DNA of 64,000 nt from Anagrus nilaparvatae. Its lineage: Eukaryota; Arthropoda; Insecta; Hymenoptera; Mymaridae. Below are positions 45,294 to 56,057 of this stretch, piece after piece (the first letter of the stretch is position 1; each line of letters starts with the position of its first letter). The notes under the pieces are model-generated. The model worked only from the letters and a program-made list of their open reading frames with translations, was not told the origin of the DNA and ran no database searches. Both the position numbers and the translations under genes were made by a program. Location: assembly GCA_022575985.1 (NCBI GenBank), contig JAKSXM010000007.1, positions 18,726,501 to 18,790,500 on the forward strand. Reading direction: 5' to 3'.

Positions 45294-47909
45294 TTACTGA
45301 ATTTTTTTGAAAACAACAAAATATGCTATATCTGCCGCAGCCTTTATTACCTCCTCAGACTCATTAATTTCTTTATATTTTAGGTCATCATAATAAAACC
45401 ATGTATTTTCATGCTTCACAAAACTTGTATAATGACCACTTTCAAATGATGATCCTGAATGACAAATCATAGCCATCAGCTCATACTTATTAAACTGATT
45501 TTCACTAAAACTTTTTTCGATAAAAGTTATACTTTGCTTTTTTAATTATATATATCTAAATTGAGTATTAATAAAAAAAAAAAAAATTACCTTAAATCCA
45601 ATTGTTGAGGAATATTTACTGTAGCATCTTTTTTAAGGATACAATTATTAACTATTACATGTTTCCTAATTTGAACAAATAGGATTTCTGGCAAACGATC
45701 CAAAATAAGTTCTCTTTTATGTGTCGTCTTTAAAGAGCATTCTTCACAAACAATATCCCTTTCCTCAACTTTTAATGAGTTTTTTAATAAATATCTTAAA
45801 TCGTAAGTAAGTTTATATTTACTGTCTGGTATGTCCACATACCAAAACAAAAGAGGATTATTATTCCTCTCAAAAGAATGTCCACAGGGGCAAGTCATTT
45901 TTTCGATAATTTGTATCAAAAAAGTATGTTTAAAATCTATTTTGTTAATTGTTTGACTTTTATTTTTGGCTTTAAAGTTATAAAAAAATACATTTTTATG
46001 ATCATCAAGTAAACGATTTAGAAATTCTTGAATGAATTCACAAGGATCTTGTTGGTTATCAGGTTCATCAAAAATTTCAATACTGTCTTTAAAAGCCCTG
46101 AAAATAAAAAAATTGTAATTTTTTTTGTTTTTAAGAAAAAAAAATATATAAATATTAGAGATTACAAGACCAACCAGGCAAATTTGGATCAAAGAGTCAC
46201 GGAAATTAGCCCAAAGTTTAAAAAAAAATTTTTAAATTTTTAATAGCTTAAGAGGATTGAAACCCCCCAAAAAAATTTAGCCTTTCTATTTGCAAGCCAA
46301 GTGAATTCGGAAATTTTAAAAATAAATTATACTAATTAAATAATATATAAATATAATTTTGATTACACACACTTCAAATGGCTGCAAAAAATGAAAATGT
46401 AAGAAGCTTAATTATTTTAATTGATTTTCCTTAAAGAAATAATTTGGGCACATTTACCGCGAAGAGTATAAATTTGGTCCAGTTGTAGTGTAAAATCTTT
46501 GACTTTAAATTTTCTTACCCTATAAGTTCATACATTTCGTTTTTTGAAACATTTTGTTTAAAATATTTTTGGAAATAACAGTATTTTTGAATAGCATCAG
46601 TATATTTGTCAAAACAAATTTGATCGAAATTTTTTAAGATAGGCAATGAGCGAAAAACTTGCAGAGTGGAATTAAGCCAACATCTGTTTTTTCCAATTGG
46701 GTTAGGAAATCCTAATTTAAGACGGGTTACAAAATCATGACAAAAATGATCTTCTGAGGGATGATTTTTTAACCATTCTTCACATAATTGACAAAGATAT
46801 TCATTTGGATCTAAATTTTTAACCACCATATTATTTGCACAACTTTTATGTGCCCATCTCAAACAACTCGTACATTGTCTTACAAATGCATGACCGATTT
46901 TTTTGCAATAAATACAAATGTCATCTAACGCCATTGAAGATTCTAAAATAAATCGTCCAATGTCACTTTTGTATTTAACAGGGTCAAAATCTGGCGTTGT
47001 TATTAATTGTTTGTTTTTGGAAATGAAGTCCATATAATATAAAATACACAACCCACTACTGAATTCATCTGTTGCCTTTTGATAAGTTGAATATGCTTGC
47101 TTTTGAAATGTCCAGTTTAAATGGTGCAAGTTTGATGATGTAACAATTGGATATTTTTTGCATAAAAATAAATAATAATTTATAGCGGTTGATCCTAATT
47201 TATAATTTAAATCATTTTGAAGTGGGTCAAAATGGGTTATAGTTTGCTTTTCAAAATTAAATACAAAAAGGCACCAGTGCGTATTACGAGTGTAAGGCAT
47301 AAAAACAATATTTTTAAATTCGTAATTTAACTTAAATCCAATCCAATCTTTAGGTTTTTCTGCTTGACTGTTATCCCCAACAATGTCATGCGTTAGAATA
47401 GTTGGTAGAAATGAAATATTTCTCCATAACTCTGTTTTACTCTTAACTATCATAAAATTGTCTATAACGGCACCATGAATCCAGCGATTCCCTTCCAAAG
47501 TTTCTAACTCACGCTTCATAAGTATATTAAATGGTATTTTTGATAAATTAAAACTCTCAAATTTTTTATGATAAAACAGACCCACTGTAAAATCTTGTTC
47601 CACTTTTTGAGTATAATAATTTAATGCCCTAGAACTAAATTTTTTTGTTTTTTTTTCTGTCGATGCAAGTCTTATTTTTTTTAATCTACTTTGAACACCA
47701 GAACTGTCCAAATAAAAATCTGTTCCTACAGCATCTTTCTCACTAACTAAAAAATTTTGCATAGTTTTAATTTCTGATGATGTTACTTCAACTAATGTAT
47801 TGGATGTTTGAATCAGCATTTCTGAGTATTCAGTTGTTTCTAAAAAATTAAAAAAGAAAAACAGAAGATTAATATATTCATCCAAAAGAGCGTACGTTTC
47901 TATAGACAA
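45294..47909 (-). CDS. Ulp1-like + PHD + ubiquitin-specific protease fusion, 3 exons
   Basis: I propose exons 47,909-46,519, 46,097-45,591 and 45,531-45,294 with GT/AG introns (donors GTAAGA and GTAATT). They join in frame into 711 aa. Domains: an Ulp1/C48-like fold (about 140-300) with NTHWCLFVF (His211) and THFDPL (Asp228), but Ser285 where the nucleophile Cys should be (SSGLCIL for DCGVFML); a complete C4HC3 PHD finger (Cys332, 335, 346, 349, His354, Cys357, 373, 376); and a USP domain with Cys box NRCWLNSTLQ (Cys410), QQDPCEF, a zinc ribbon (CPCG, CEEC) and His box SGHYTSF then WFYYDD. The USP triad looks intact. A possible acceptor TTTTTTAG at 47,840 suggests an upstream exon, so the first 22 residues are doubtful. 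It could cleave ubiquitin from chromatin-bound targets; that is inference. Confidence 0.75.
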
Positions 47910-48029
47910 TCATTTTCGGCATTTAAAAAATATTAAGGCATATATGTAGTATAAAATTTAATGGGGTTTACTCTAAACTATTTTTATTTTAGAAAAATTC
48001 AACAAACGTGAAAAAAATAATACCAGTTT

Positions 48030-48520
48030 GTGAAGGACCTTAAAAATGTAATATACGCAGAATTCACATTTGTAAGGTCTTTCACCGGTATGAATAATCA
48101 ATTTAAAATAATAAACAATTAAATTTTGATTGATATTTAAAAAGTTTTAGCCATTAATTTTAATATTGTTAGGTTCTGGCCACCTCCAAAAATTTTTGGC
48201 CCTTCCCAAAAAATTTTTCTGGATATGTGCCTCGATACATTAAACATTACATGCATAACATTTGTAAGGTCTTTCACCTTTATAAATTCCCATCAAATAT
48301 GCATATTTTTTGTAAAGTAATATTTATTATTATAAATAACATTTGTAAAGTCTTGTACCTTTATTATTAATTTCCATTAAATTTTACTCAATTTTTCATA
48401 TAATATTATATATATAATTTTATATAACATTTGTGAGGTTTTTCACCAATATGATTTTTTTTAACATGAGAATATGTGTCACAATTGTAAGGTTTTTCTC
48501 CTGTCTGTTGAATTTCTTTA
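48030..48520 (-). pseudogene. Worn C2H2 zinc-finger array
   Basis: On the minus strand five finger linkers remain in separated frames: HTGERPYKCEFC (about 48,050-48,095), YKGERPYKCYACN (48,245-48,290), a damaged KGTRLYKC (48,340), IGEKPHKCY (48,430) and QTGEKPYNCD (48,480-48,515). The fingers between them have decayed into AT-rich DNA with stops. The array lies between the fusion gene and the transposase and is not part of either frame. It may once have been a DNA-binding gene of the element or captured host DNA. A similar fragment occurs at 24,896-25,159. Confidence 0.65.
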
Positions 48521-48641
48521 AATTGTAGTAAATAAGGCATAATTTTTATTGTTTAAAATTTGGGAAAAAGTCAACTTTTAAAAAATTAATTAAAAAAATG
48601 TTTCCAACTATATAATTCTTATTTTATGTAATTGCTGGACT

Positions 48642-50651
48642 TTATCCAGCAAAATCGTAGAATTGTATTAAATTACCTAACGAATAAGCATCAGAAAATT
48701 TTTTCTGTGGTGCACTTGTCTCCATAATACCGTCATCTTTGTTGTTTAACGAAATTAGATTAGTTACTTCATCTTCTGTACCTAAACGAGTTTCAACAGT
48801 TCCTAATTCCGCTTCCTTATTACCTAAAATAAAAAATTTCAATTTAATGAATATTCACGAAAAATTTTAGCGAAAGTTTTATTAGTAGAAAAAATAGTTG
48901 AATACTTTGCAAAGATGAACAATAAAGCTCTTCATTTTTTGAGGTGCTTACTTCTCTACGAAGTTGTCGGATGGCATTTCGACCAAGTTTGGTAGATCCA
49001 TCAATGCATTTTTTGTGGTATAAAAGATGTCTCTGAAGAGTTACTGACCTATCCATCTCGTATTCATTTCTCATTGTTCTAAAATAATTTTCAGATCCTG
49101 TTGACGTGGCTTTATAATTTGAAGATTTAAAAAAGGGACACATTATATTAGTAATAGCAGCAAATTGTGAATATAATTGCAATAAATTTTCAATTGTATT
49201 TTTATCTTTCACTTCATACTGATTGGCGTAACCATAAAGCGAATTTGGATCAGCAAGAGCTGTATTAACTTGGCTCTGATCAAATAATTTACATATATAT
49301 TTATAACTATTCGACTCCTTCAAGATTAGTTTTTCCTTATCATCACTAAAATCTATTGAATCATTTTCTTCTTCTGCATCAGACTGTTGAGTGTCTTTTA
49401 TAACATCTTCATAAACAAAAGAACCAATTCTCGTATAAAGTTTACCAATACATTTTTCAAATTCACTATTCTTAATATTACTTGTACATACTGTAAATAA
49501 TTCAATCAAAAATTCCTCAAACTCTTTTATACTACATATTCCTATTGAGTAAGCTAAACACCTTATATAAAATTCTTTTTTTAAAATATTTTCAGGCTTC
49601 TTAAAAAATTCCCAGCTTGCAACAGCTTTTATAAGGTGATTTCTGTCCCTTCGAATAAAACAATACGGAAGGAGCTGAATATTATTTTTTTTTACAACGC
49701 TGTAGCAATAATCTAAATATAAATTGTAAAAATATCCATTGAAAGCAAAAGAAACTGCATTTAAAAGAGCCAATGAGCAATCCATAACAATTTCTTTTGG
49801 TGGAATGGCTTTCTGTGCCCAATAAAATAGCCATGCACTAATTATTAGTATGTCGTGTCTTTCGGAAATCATTTGTGCCACAGTATAAATTTTACCTCTT
49901 ATTCTTGTAACGATATTGTACAAAAATAAGACTGCAGTTAAGTGTCCTTCTACAATTGTTAGACGCTTCACAAATTTGCCGGATGCGTCAATGCTGAAAA
50001 TTTGTTCGAGTTCATTTGCTTCATTTGAAAGCAGAATTTGATTGTCTGTCCAATTTGATTGTCTTCCTGGCGCATATTTTGGTAAATATAACTATTGTGG
50101 AGCATTTCTATTCCCGTACCAGAATCCGACAAAAAATTTTGGGCTAATTGATCTTTGAATAATTTCGGTTTCATATTCAAAAGCGTTTCTTTGAACACAT
50201 CTCGAATTTTTTTTGACACTCTTCTTCTTGAGGTATTGTGAATGATCTTACTTGAGTCGCCTGTATAAATAACAATGTCCAGCATTTGTTCTTGATCAAA
50301 GTTTGGTTCATTGAAACAGTAACCTGCTAAAATATTCCCACATTGATTACAATAGCCATTAAAAGAAAAATAAGGATATCCCTCTTTTGATACTCTTGCT
50401 TTTGAATAAAAATGATTATTTTCAAACGCATAAGGACATGGTAATATTAATTTTAAATTTTTAGCTCTTAAATAAATGGCTAAATACATATAATCTGCCC
50501 ATGATGCTGAAAAATTTTCATAAATTCTACCATCAGCGCATAAATTTCTAACAGGTGTAATTAGGTTCCAAATTTCTTGACTAATTTGTACAGTAAATGT
50601 AACAGGTACCAAATGTCCTGCTATTAATATATCCTTCTTTTGTAAAGACAT
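48642..50651 (-). CDS. DDE transposase of the 23.5-kb element (one frame shift)
   Basis: Two overlapping frames make one gene. 50,651-49,968 encodes the N-terminal part (IYENFSASWADYMYLA, a CNQCG zinc knuckle at about residues 105-109). From 50,091 another frame is open and reads YLPKYAPGRQSNWTDNQILL and then IFSIDASGKFVKRL into the 375-codon frame (to 48,844). Catalytic candidates are Asp in SIDASG (49,989-49,987), Asp in VMDCSLALLNA (49,782-49,780) with RRDRNH after it, and Glu in GSENYF (49,092-49,090). The switch between frames lies near 50,050-50,094, so either one base is missing or frameshifting occurs. A last exon at 48,642-48,827 (NKEAELGTVETRLGTEDEV) follows an AG and probably joins from a GT near 48,909. 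Similar to MULE-type transposases. Confidence 0.75.
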
Positions 50652-50876
50652 ATTTTATAATATACTGTGAGAAAAGCGTAGTCTTGAATGTGCAGCTTGA
50701 TGAGCAAACAAAAATTGATAAATTTTTTACTTCAAGGCCTAAAATTTTTAGTTCAGAAACTCATCAATCATAAATATTTCAATAAAAATATTTAAGTAAG
50801 ACTTGGACTGAAAGTACTCAAGATTTTAATTTAACATAAAAATATATAAAAATATGTAAAATTTAAATTGAGTATT

Positions 50877-51119
50877 TTAGCCCAAAGTGTTAAATAAAAG
50901 TAAAGAAAATTTTAAAACAAAACCTTGGCTTGTAGATAGCAAAAATTTTTCTAATAATAAGCCATCGATGAATGATAATTCACCAATTTTGTATTCGATG
51001 AAAAATTTTGGCTTCGTTATAGATTTTATAAGTATTCGAACACATATGGGTATCTGACATCCAATAATAATAATTTTTTTCCAATGCGAATAACTGTATA
51101 TACAGAATTGCAGTATCAA
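50877..51119 (-). CDS. Possible 5' exon of the transposase gene
   Basis: The minus-strand frame GCQIPICVRILIKSITKP, FFIEYKIGELSFIDGLLLEK looks like real protein. It lies 226 bp upstream of the transposase start with an AAGGTTTTG near its 3' end. It could be an upstream exon or decayed N-terminal sequence. No clear acceptor joins it to 50,651. Confidence 0.3.
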   Translation of the reverse strand: MILQFCIYSYSHWKKIIIIGCQIPICVRILIKSITKPKFFIEYKIGELSFIDGLLLEKFLLSTSQGFVLKFSLLLFNTLG

Positions 51120-52254
51120 TTTTGATTATTAATAATATATCCAACTAAAACTTAAATGTGGATTTTTAAAGTATGATTTTAGGTACTATTATTGTATATT
51201 GAATAATTAGTATACATACCTTTGGCATTTATAATAGAGATGAATATAATAACCAAGAAAATACTACAAAAATAATCATAAGTAGCATAATACATAAATC
51301 ATAATATTATCAGGATATGAAAAAAAATTAAATTGGATCCCTGACAGAAAATTCCAATTAATTATTAAATGCTTTTTAAACGAATTATTTGCAAACGTAA
51401 AATTATATTATCAATCTTGAAGAAGCTTTCGATCCAGACAATATAAAAAAAGTAAACAAAACAACAAAAATACGCGCGATCCCGTTGGGAAATCATTTCT
51501 CAGATTATGCTCGTTCTTTACTCGTATGCCTATTTTCCTAAAAATTATTTTATTTTGGTACAATATTAAAAAAAATTGATTAAGCACTTTTAATTGGCAT
51601 GGATGACTGATTCTAATTAAAAAGAGTTTCAACTTTTTTGGAAATATAGTTTTTCAGAAAATGTTAATTCCTTGCGGTGCTTAAGAACAAAATTAATTTT
51701 CCTGAAAAACTATATTTCCAAATATGTTAAAAACTGAGTATAATTAGAATCAGTCAATCATTTTGATTAAAAGTGCTTAATTTATTTTTTTTAATATTTT
51801 AGCAAAATAAAGTAATTATCAGAAAACTAGGCGTACGAGTAACGGTAGAGCGTAATCCGAGAAACCATTTTCCTACGGGAGATGTAGCGCTAAATATAAA
51901 ATATATGTAATACCTTTTTTGAGGTTATAAGGGCATAACATATTTTTTATTGATTATGTTTACAAAAGTACCTATATATCTGTACATTTTTTATTATTAC
52001 CTACCCACAATTATTATTTATATTAAAAAATTATTTTAGCAAATAAGGTGATTTAAGCAATCTTGAATTTTTTAAAATAATAACTGTTTAATAAAAAATT
52101 TTTAGAAATTATTTTGAAATTCTGATTATAAAAATTATAGGATGGTATAGTGGTAAGTAATTTTGCATCGACTAATTAGATTATTGAAACAACGAAAATA
52201 ATCATAAATATTTTTTTTTTATAGTCAAATTAATTCTACAAATTTACATACAAT
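51120..52254. promoter_or_regulatory. Divergent intergenic region between transposase and SENP-like gene
   Basis: The transposase group reads left and the protease gene reads right from this region, so both promoters should lie here. I see no clear core promoter motif. It contains snapback repeat 2. Confidence 0.35.
51476..51891. repeat. Snapback repeat 2 (~415 bp)
   Basis: Related to 44,213-44,630: CCCGTTGGGAAATCATTTCTC at the left, GAAACCATTTTCCTACGGGA at the right, and mirrored GACTGATTCTAATT and AATTAGAATCAGTC inside. Its right end reads GATGTAGCGCT, the same last ten bases, allowing one change, as the end of the 23.5-kb element (CTATGTAGCGCT). Confidence 0.75.
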
Positions 52255-53343
52255 ATGAATCAACCACAGTATGTAAGACTAGTAAAATCTTTGTACAAAG
52301 ATAGTTTTTCCAGCATAAACGAAAACAGTAACAGTTTATCCAAGCCAGCAATTAATAGCACGAATCAAGCAAGGCCTAGAGTAATGCTACCAACAATCAA
52401 AAGCTCCTTTTCAAATGTTATAAACTTAACTGATAAAGATGAGACAAAAATAATATTAACAAAAACTGATTTTGTACCTAATCAACCTTTTTTAAGAAAA
52501 GCTCAATTTACTGACCAGAACAAGAATAAGACAAATACTGAATTATTACCTACAGAAAAAAAATTATTACAAGACAATGTTGTTGTTATACCTAAACAAC
52601 TGATTCTGAGGGAAACGAGATTGACTGATCCTGTCGAAAATATGATGAATACACCATTATTACCTCATTTTACAGATGAAATGAAGCTTCTTTTAAATGT
52701 AGATGTTTTATCAAATAATTTTATACTAGAAGCTTTTGGTCTTCAATTAAAAAAAAAAGATCTTAAAACATTAAAAGGGCTTACATGGTTAAATGATGAA
52801 GTAATAAACATGTATATGAATTTACTTATCGATAGAAGTAATAGCAGTAATTATCCATCAGTACATGCCTTTAATTCATTTTTTTATTTGAAACTGTCAA
52901 CTGAAGGATTTGGAAAAGTTAAAAGATGGACTTTGAGAAACTCGATTCGAAATGCTGTAGACATATTCTCAAAGGATATAGTTATCGTACCTGTACATAT
53001 GAAAATTGGACACTGGGCATTATCTGTGATTGATTTCAGAAAACGAACCATTAAGTATTATGATAGCATGAACTTGAATGGAGAAGAATGCCTCAAAGAT
53101 TTAAAAAATTATTTAAAAAAAGAATATCAACATAAAAAAAATAAAAAATTTGATTGTTCGGGTTGGAGTTTTTCATCTACCACAAATATACCACAGCAGA
53201 AAAATGGTAGTGACTGTGGAGTTTTTATGTTAGTTTATGCTGAGTATATTTGTGCAAACAAAATTTTCAACTTCACTCAAAACCACATGCCTCTTTTCAG
53301 AGATAAAATTTTATATGAAATAATGACAAAAAAAATTTTATAA
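52255..53343 (+). CDS. SENP/Ulp1-like SUMO protease
   Basis: An intact 362-codon frame. After a Ser/Asn-rich N-terminal region (1-150) comes a full C48 protease domain: GLTWLNDEVINMYMNLL (175-191), FNSFFYLKL (206-214), VIVPVHMKIGHWALSVID with His253, KYYDSMN with Asp270, and IPQQKNGSDCGVFMLVYAEY with Gln at 314-315 and Cys321. The catalytic set is complete and the layout is that of SENP1/Ulp1, which process SUMO precursors and remove SUMO from proteins. Length is shorter than host SENP1. It reads away from the transposase and lies inside the giant element, outside the snapback pair. It may be an acquired host gene; conservation of every key residue suggests selection for function. The start ATG is the first in frame. 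Confidence 0.85.
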   Translation: MNQPQYVRLVKSLYKDSFSSINENSNSLSKPAINSTNQARPRVMLPTIKSSFSNVINLTDKDETKIILTKTDFVPNQPFLRKAQFTDQNKNKTNTELLPTEKKLLQDNVVVIPKQLILRETRLTDPVENMMNTPLLPHFTDEMKLLLNVDVLSNNFILEAFGLQLKKKDLKTLKGLTWLNDEVINMYMNLLIDRSNSSNYPSVHAFNSFFYLKLSTEGFGKVKRWTLRNSIRNAVDIFSKDIVIVPVHMKIGHWALSVIDFRKRTIKYYDSMNLNGEECLKDLKNYLKKEYQHKKNKKFDCSGWSFSSTTNIPQQKNGSDCGVFMLVYAEYICANKIFNFTQNHMPLFRDKILYEIMTKKIL

Positions 53344-53520
53344 AAGTGAACTATAATACTTATATTAAAAATAATGTAAATATTTAATAATAAAATAATA
53401 ATAAATAAAAGAACATAAATTAAGTTTCAGACTCTATCTTTATTATGCACATAAAAATTACTATCTTACTATCTTTGTCAATGCCTAAATATTATTTCAT
53501 TTTTTACATATTTACATATA

Positions 53521-53728
53521 GCAGGCAATTAGAATAACTTTGAAAAAAAATCAATAGGTATACCTATAAAAAATTGATCAATTTCTTTCATTTTTTATAT
53601 AATTACTTTCATAATTTTTTTCTTTAAACATTTTAGACGCATTTGAATATGAAAAAAATGAAATTAATTGATCACTTTTTTATAGGTGAACCTATTGATT
53701 TTTTTTCAAAGTTATTCTAATTGCCTGC
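53521..53728. mobile_element. 208-bp MITE with TA duplication
   Basis: The ends GCAGGCAATTAGAATAACTT and AAGTTATTCTAATTGCCTGC are exact inverted repeats, extending about 60 bp (AATCAATAGGTATACCTATA against TATAGGTGAACCTATTGATT). TA flanks both ends (53,519-53,520; 53,729-53,730). A Tc1/mariner-type non-autonomous element is likely. Confidence 0.85.
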
Positions 53729-53740
53729 TATTAGGCGCAA

Positions 53741-54420
53741 TTTCTGAGTACTTTTTTGTATCTTGGATATCTTGGAAACTGCTTCAACTTCTTCAGCAAA
53801 TAAGATTTCTAAAGCTATATCTAAAAAATAAAAAATAATTTTTTTTTGAAACTAATAGAATTGAAGCCAAAAGTCCAATAATAAAAAAACTTGAATTAAT
53901 TATTGAGTACCTTTAAATGCAATTTTAAATGCTTCCGTATCTCCACAACAGGCAAAAAATCTTCTGTGTCAAATAAAATGTTTGATTATTTTGATGGAAA
54001 ATGTAATGTGAATTTGAAAAGTGGAATTTAAAAACTTACATCAATTGATGCATTTATTCCTAGAGGTAGATTGTATGTACCTAAAGCAGTTCTTAAAACT
54101 ATTTCCAGGCTCCTTTCTACTCCATATTCAAGTCTAGCAATATTCAACTGGCTTGTGATATTAAATAATTACAAGCTGGGAACATCAAATCAGTAAGCAA
54201 AACAGGTGCTCCAAAATCTAAAATAACAAAAGGTCTTAAAAGGCACCAGAAAACATTCTTTCTACAATAAGTGTCTTTTGCGGAGGCCAGTATAATAATT
54301 AACCCCATGAAAAATTTAAATCATCTCTTTTCTTCAAAATCAAATCTTCGAGTTTACTGGACGATGAAGTTTTGATATTATTTGACTTTTTTTCATAATA
54401 ATTGTCCCCCAGAAGTACTT
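53741..54420 (-). pseudogene. Probable captured Bruce/BIRC6 fragment (right TIR and inward)
   Basis: On the minus strand the pieces are: FGAPVL-like text near 54,210; then ARLEYGVERSLEIVLRTALG, TYNLPLGINASID up to 54,048; after an intron FFACCGDTEAFKIAFK (about 53,930-53,975); and ALEILFAEEVEAVSKI (53,760-53,810). Introns keep GT/AG-like ends. The portion inward of 54,084 is missing in the left arm. Assignment to the Bruce/BIRC6 family rests on short matches and is uncertain. Confidence 0.45.
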
Positions 54421-54659
54421 GATTTTTCTTTTAAAATTATTGTTGGAGGTTTATCACTGAAAACCCTCCATATATGTGTACCAGTATTTCCATCGATATT
54501 GGATTGGTCATTGAGGATAAAAAAGTCATGGCTTTTATATTTGCTAAAGCTTCGTAACTACTTTTTTGCACATTGCATTGATTCAATAAGTCACTTAACT
54601 TTGTTGTTAATTTTGCTTGAAGATCTGATCCTAAAGACCCAGCTTCAAAATTCTAAAAT

Positions 54660-55124
54660 TTATTCAGTACGTCTTTTTTTGTTTTAATTTTTAAAACAGT
54701 ACGTCTTTTTTTGTTTAAATTTTCCTTCAAAAACTGTTCAGCTGCAACAACACAAATTGCTCTTGAAGTACTTAAAAGAACAAGATCTATTAAGAAAGTA
54801 TTCCATATATTTTCTGGCTCGTTTGGTCTTAATAAAACTTTTGTTATATCCTCTAATGTTTTTGGGTTTAATGCTAATGTTATTGTCAAAACTTCTTATG
54901 CTTCTTTACAAACTAAAAATAAAATTTGTTAAGTTAATAATACAGTAAAACAATTGTAAATTATTTGCATTACCAAAAACATCATTATTATCAAGAATTC
55001 TTCGATCCCTTGCATTAATTTGATGCATTTCATGGAGTACAGTTGACGACGAATTTAAATTTCCACTTGATGCTGCCCATGCTAACCTCATTATGGCACG
55101 TATAGTTGCTTTATCTGGCATATC
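54660..55124 (-). pseudogene. Captured fat facets/USP9X exon pair (right TIR)
   Basis: Mirror of 39,270-39,740. It reads MPDKATIRAIMRLAWAASSG, NLNSSSTVLHEMHQINARDR, then after the intron EALEVLTITLALNPKTLEDI and AAEQFLKENL. It has lost four codons (NNV and neighbours) relative to the left copy and carries about a dozen base changes. Confidence 0.8.
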
Positions 55125-56057
55125 CCATGATATAGCTTAATTAAACATAATTTTTAAACGTTATTTTAAAAAATTATTGATTATTTTATAAAAAAGTTTA
55201 AAATTAAATGAATGTGATATTTTATTTATATACGTGCTATTAATTAAAATCCTTTTAAATTTTTGAAGAAAAAAATTTTTATCAGAAATTATGAAATTAA
55301 TTAAATTTAAAAAATTCTATTTGATGTTGTTTTGTTCATATTGTGTCATATTTTGAATTTACAAATTAATAATAATAATGTGATCATTCACTCTAAATGG
55401 ATCTATTTATACTTAATGCTAAGATAAAATCAAAAAAAAAATATTTAAATTAAAAGTAAATTTTTTATAATAAATTAATCTCAAGCCAAAATATTAAATT
55501 TATTGTAAGATAATATCATAATTAAAAGTCTTAAAAAAGCTAGTCAAATGTAAAAACATATATAGTCAAAGTATAAAAAAGCGTTATTTAGTAACGCTCC
55601 TTTATACTAATATTTATTTTGTAGACATATAAATATCATGTATTACCTTCATGGTTCAAGTGATCGCACAATCAATTTTACTATGTAATGTAGAATATTT
55701 TAAAAATTCATTACAAAATACATTTAGGTAATCTATTTATTTTTTTCTCATTTACATCATTTTTGTAATAAAAAAAAATGTTAAAAAAAAAAATTAATTC
55801 TCTTTGCTGTTTTTTATAAAAAACCATTATTTTTAATTTACAATTTACAAGTATTTACATTGAAATATTTTTGTATATTTCATTTTTCTTTTTTTTTTTG
55901 TTTTATATTAAACTAATATAAAAATGTAAAGTTTATATTTTTAAGTAATTATGTATATTTACATGATTGAAAATTAGAGTCATTATTGTCGTAAATTAGT
56001 AATAATTAGATATCACTATTTGAATTTGAAAAAAAAATTATAAAATTACGTACTTAA
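55125..56057. other. Non-coding part of the right TIR
   Basis: Reverse complement of 38,373-39,269 with few differences. No gene. Confidence 0.6.

Noticed and set aside
48844..50651. Assignment to the KDZ superfamily
   Set aside because: KDZ elements can carry Ulp1-like domains and make 8-bp duplications, but I could not see a KDZ-specific motif; the MULE-like pattern and 9-bp duplication fit better. A profile search would decide.
44116..53343. tRNA or rRNA genes
   Set aside because: No cloverleaf with B-box GGTTCGAATCC-type sequence and no rRNA segment was noticed here or elsewhere in the window.
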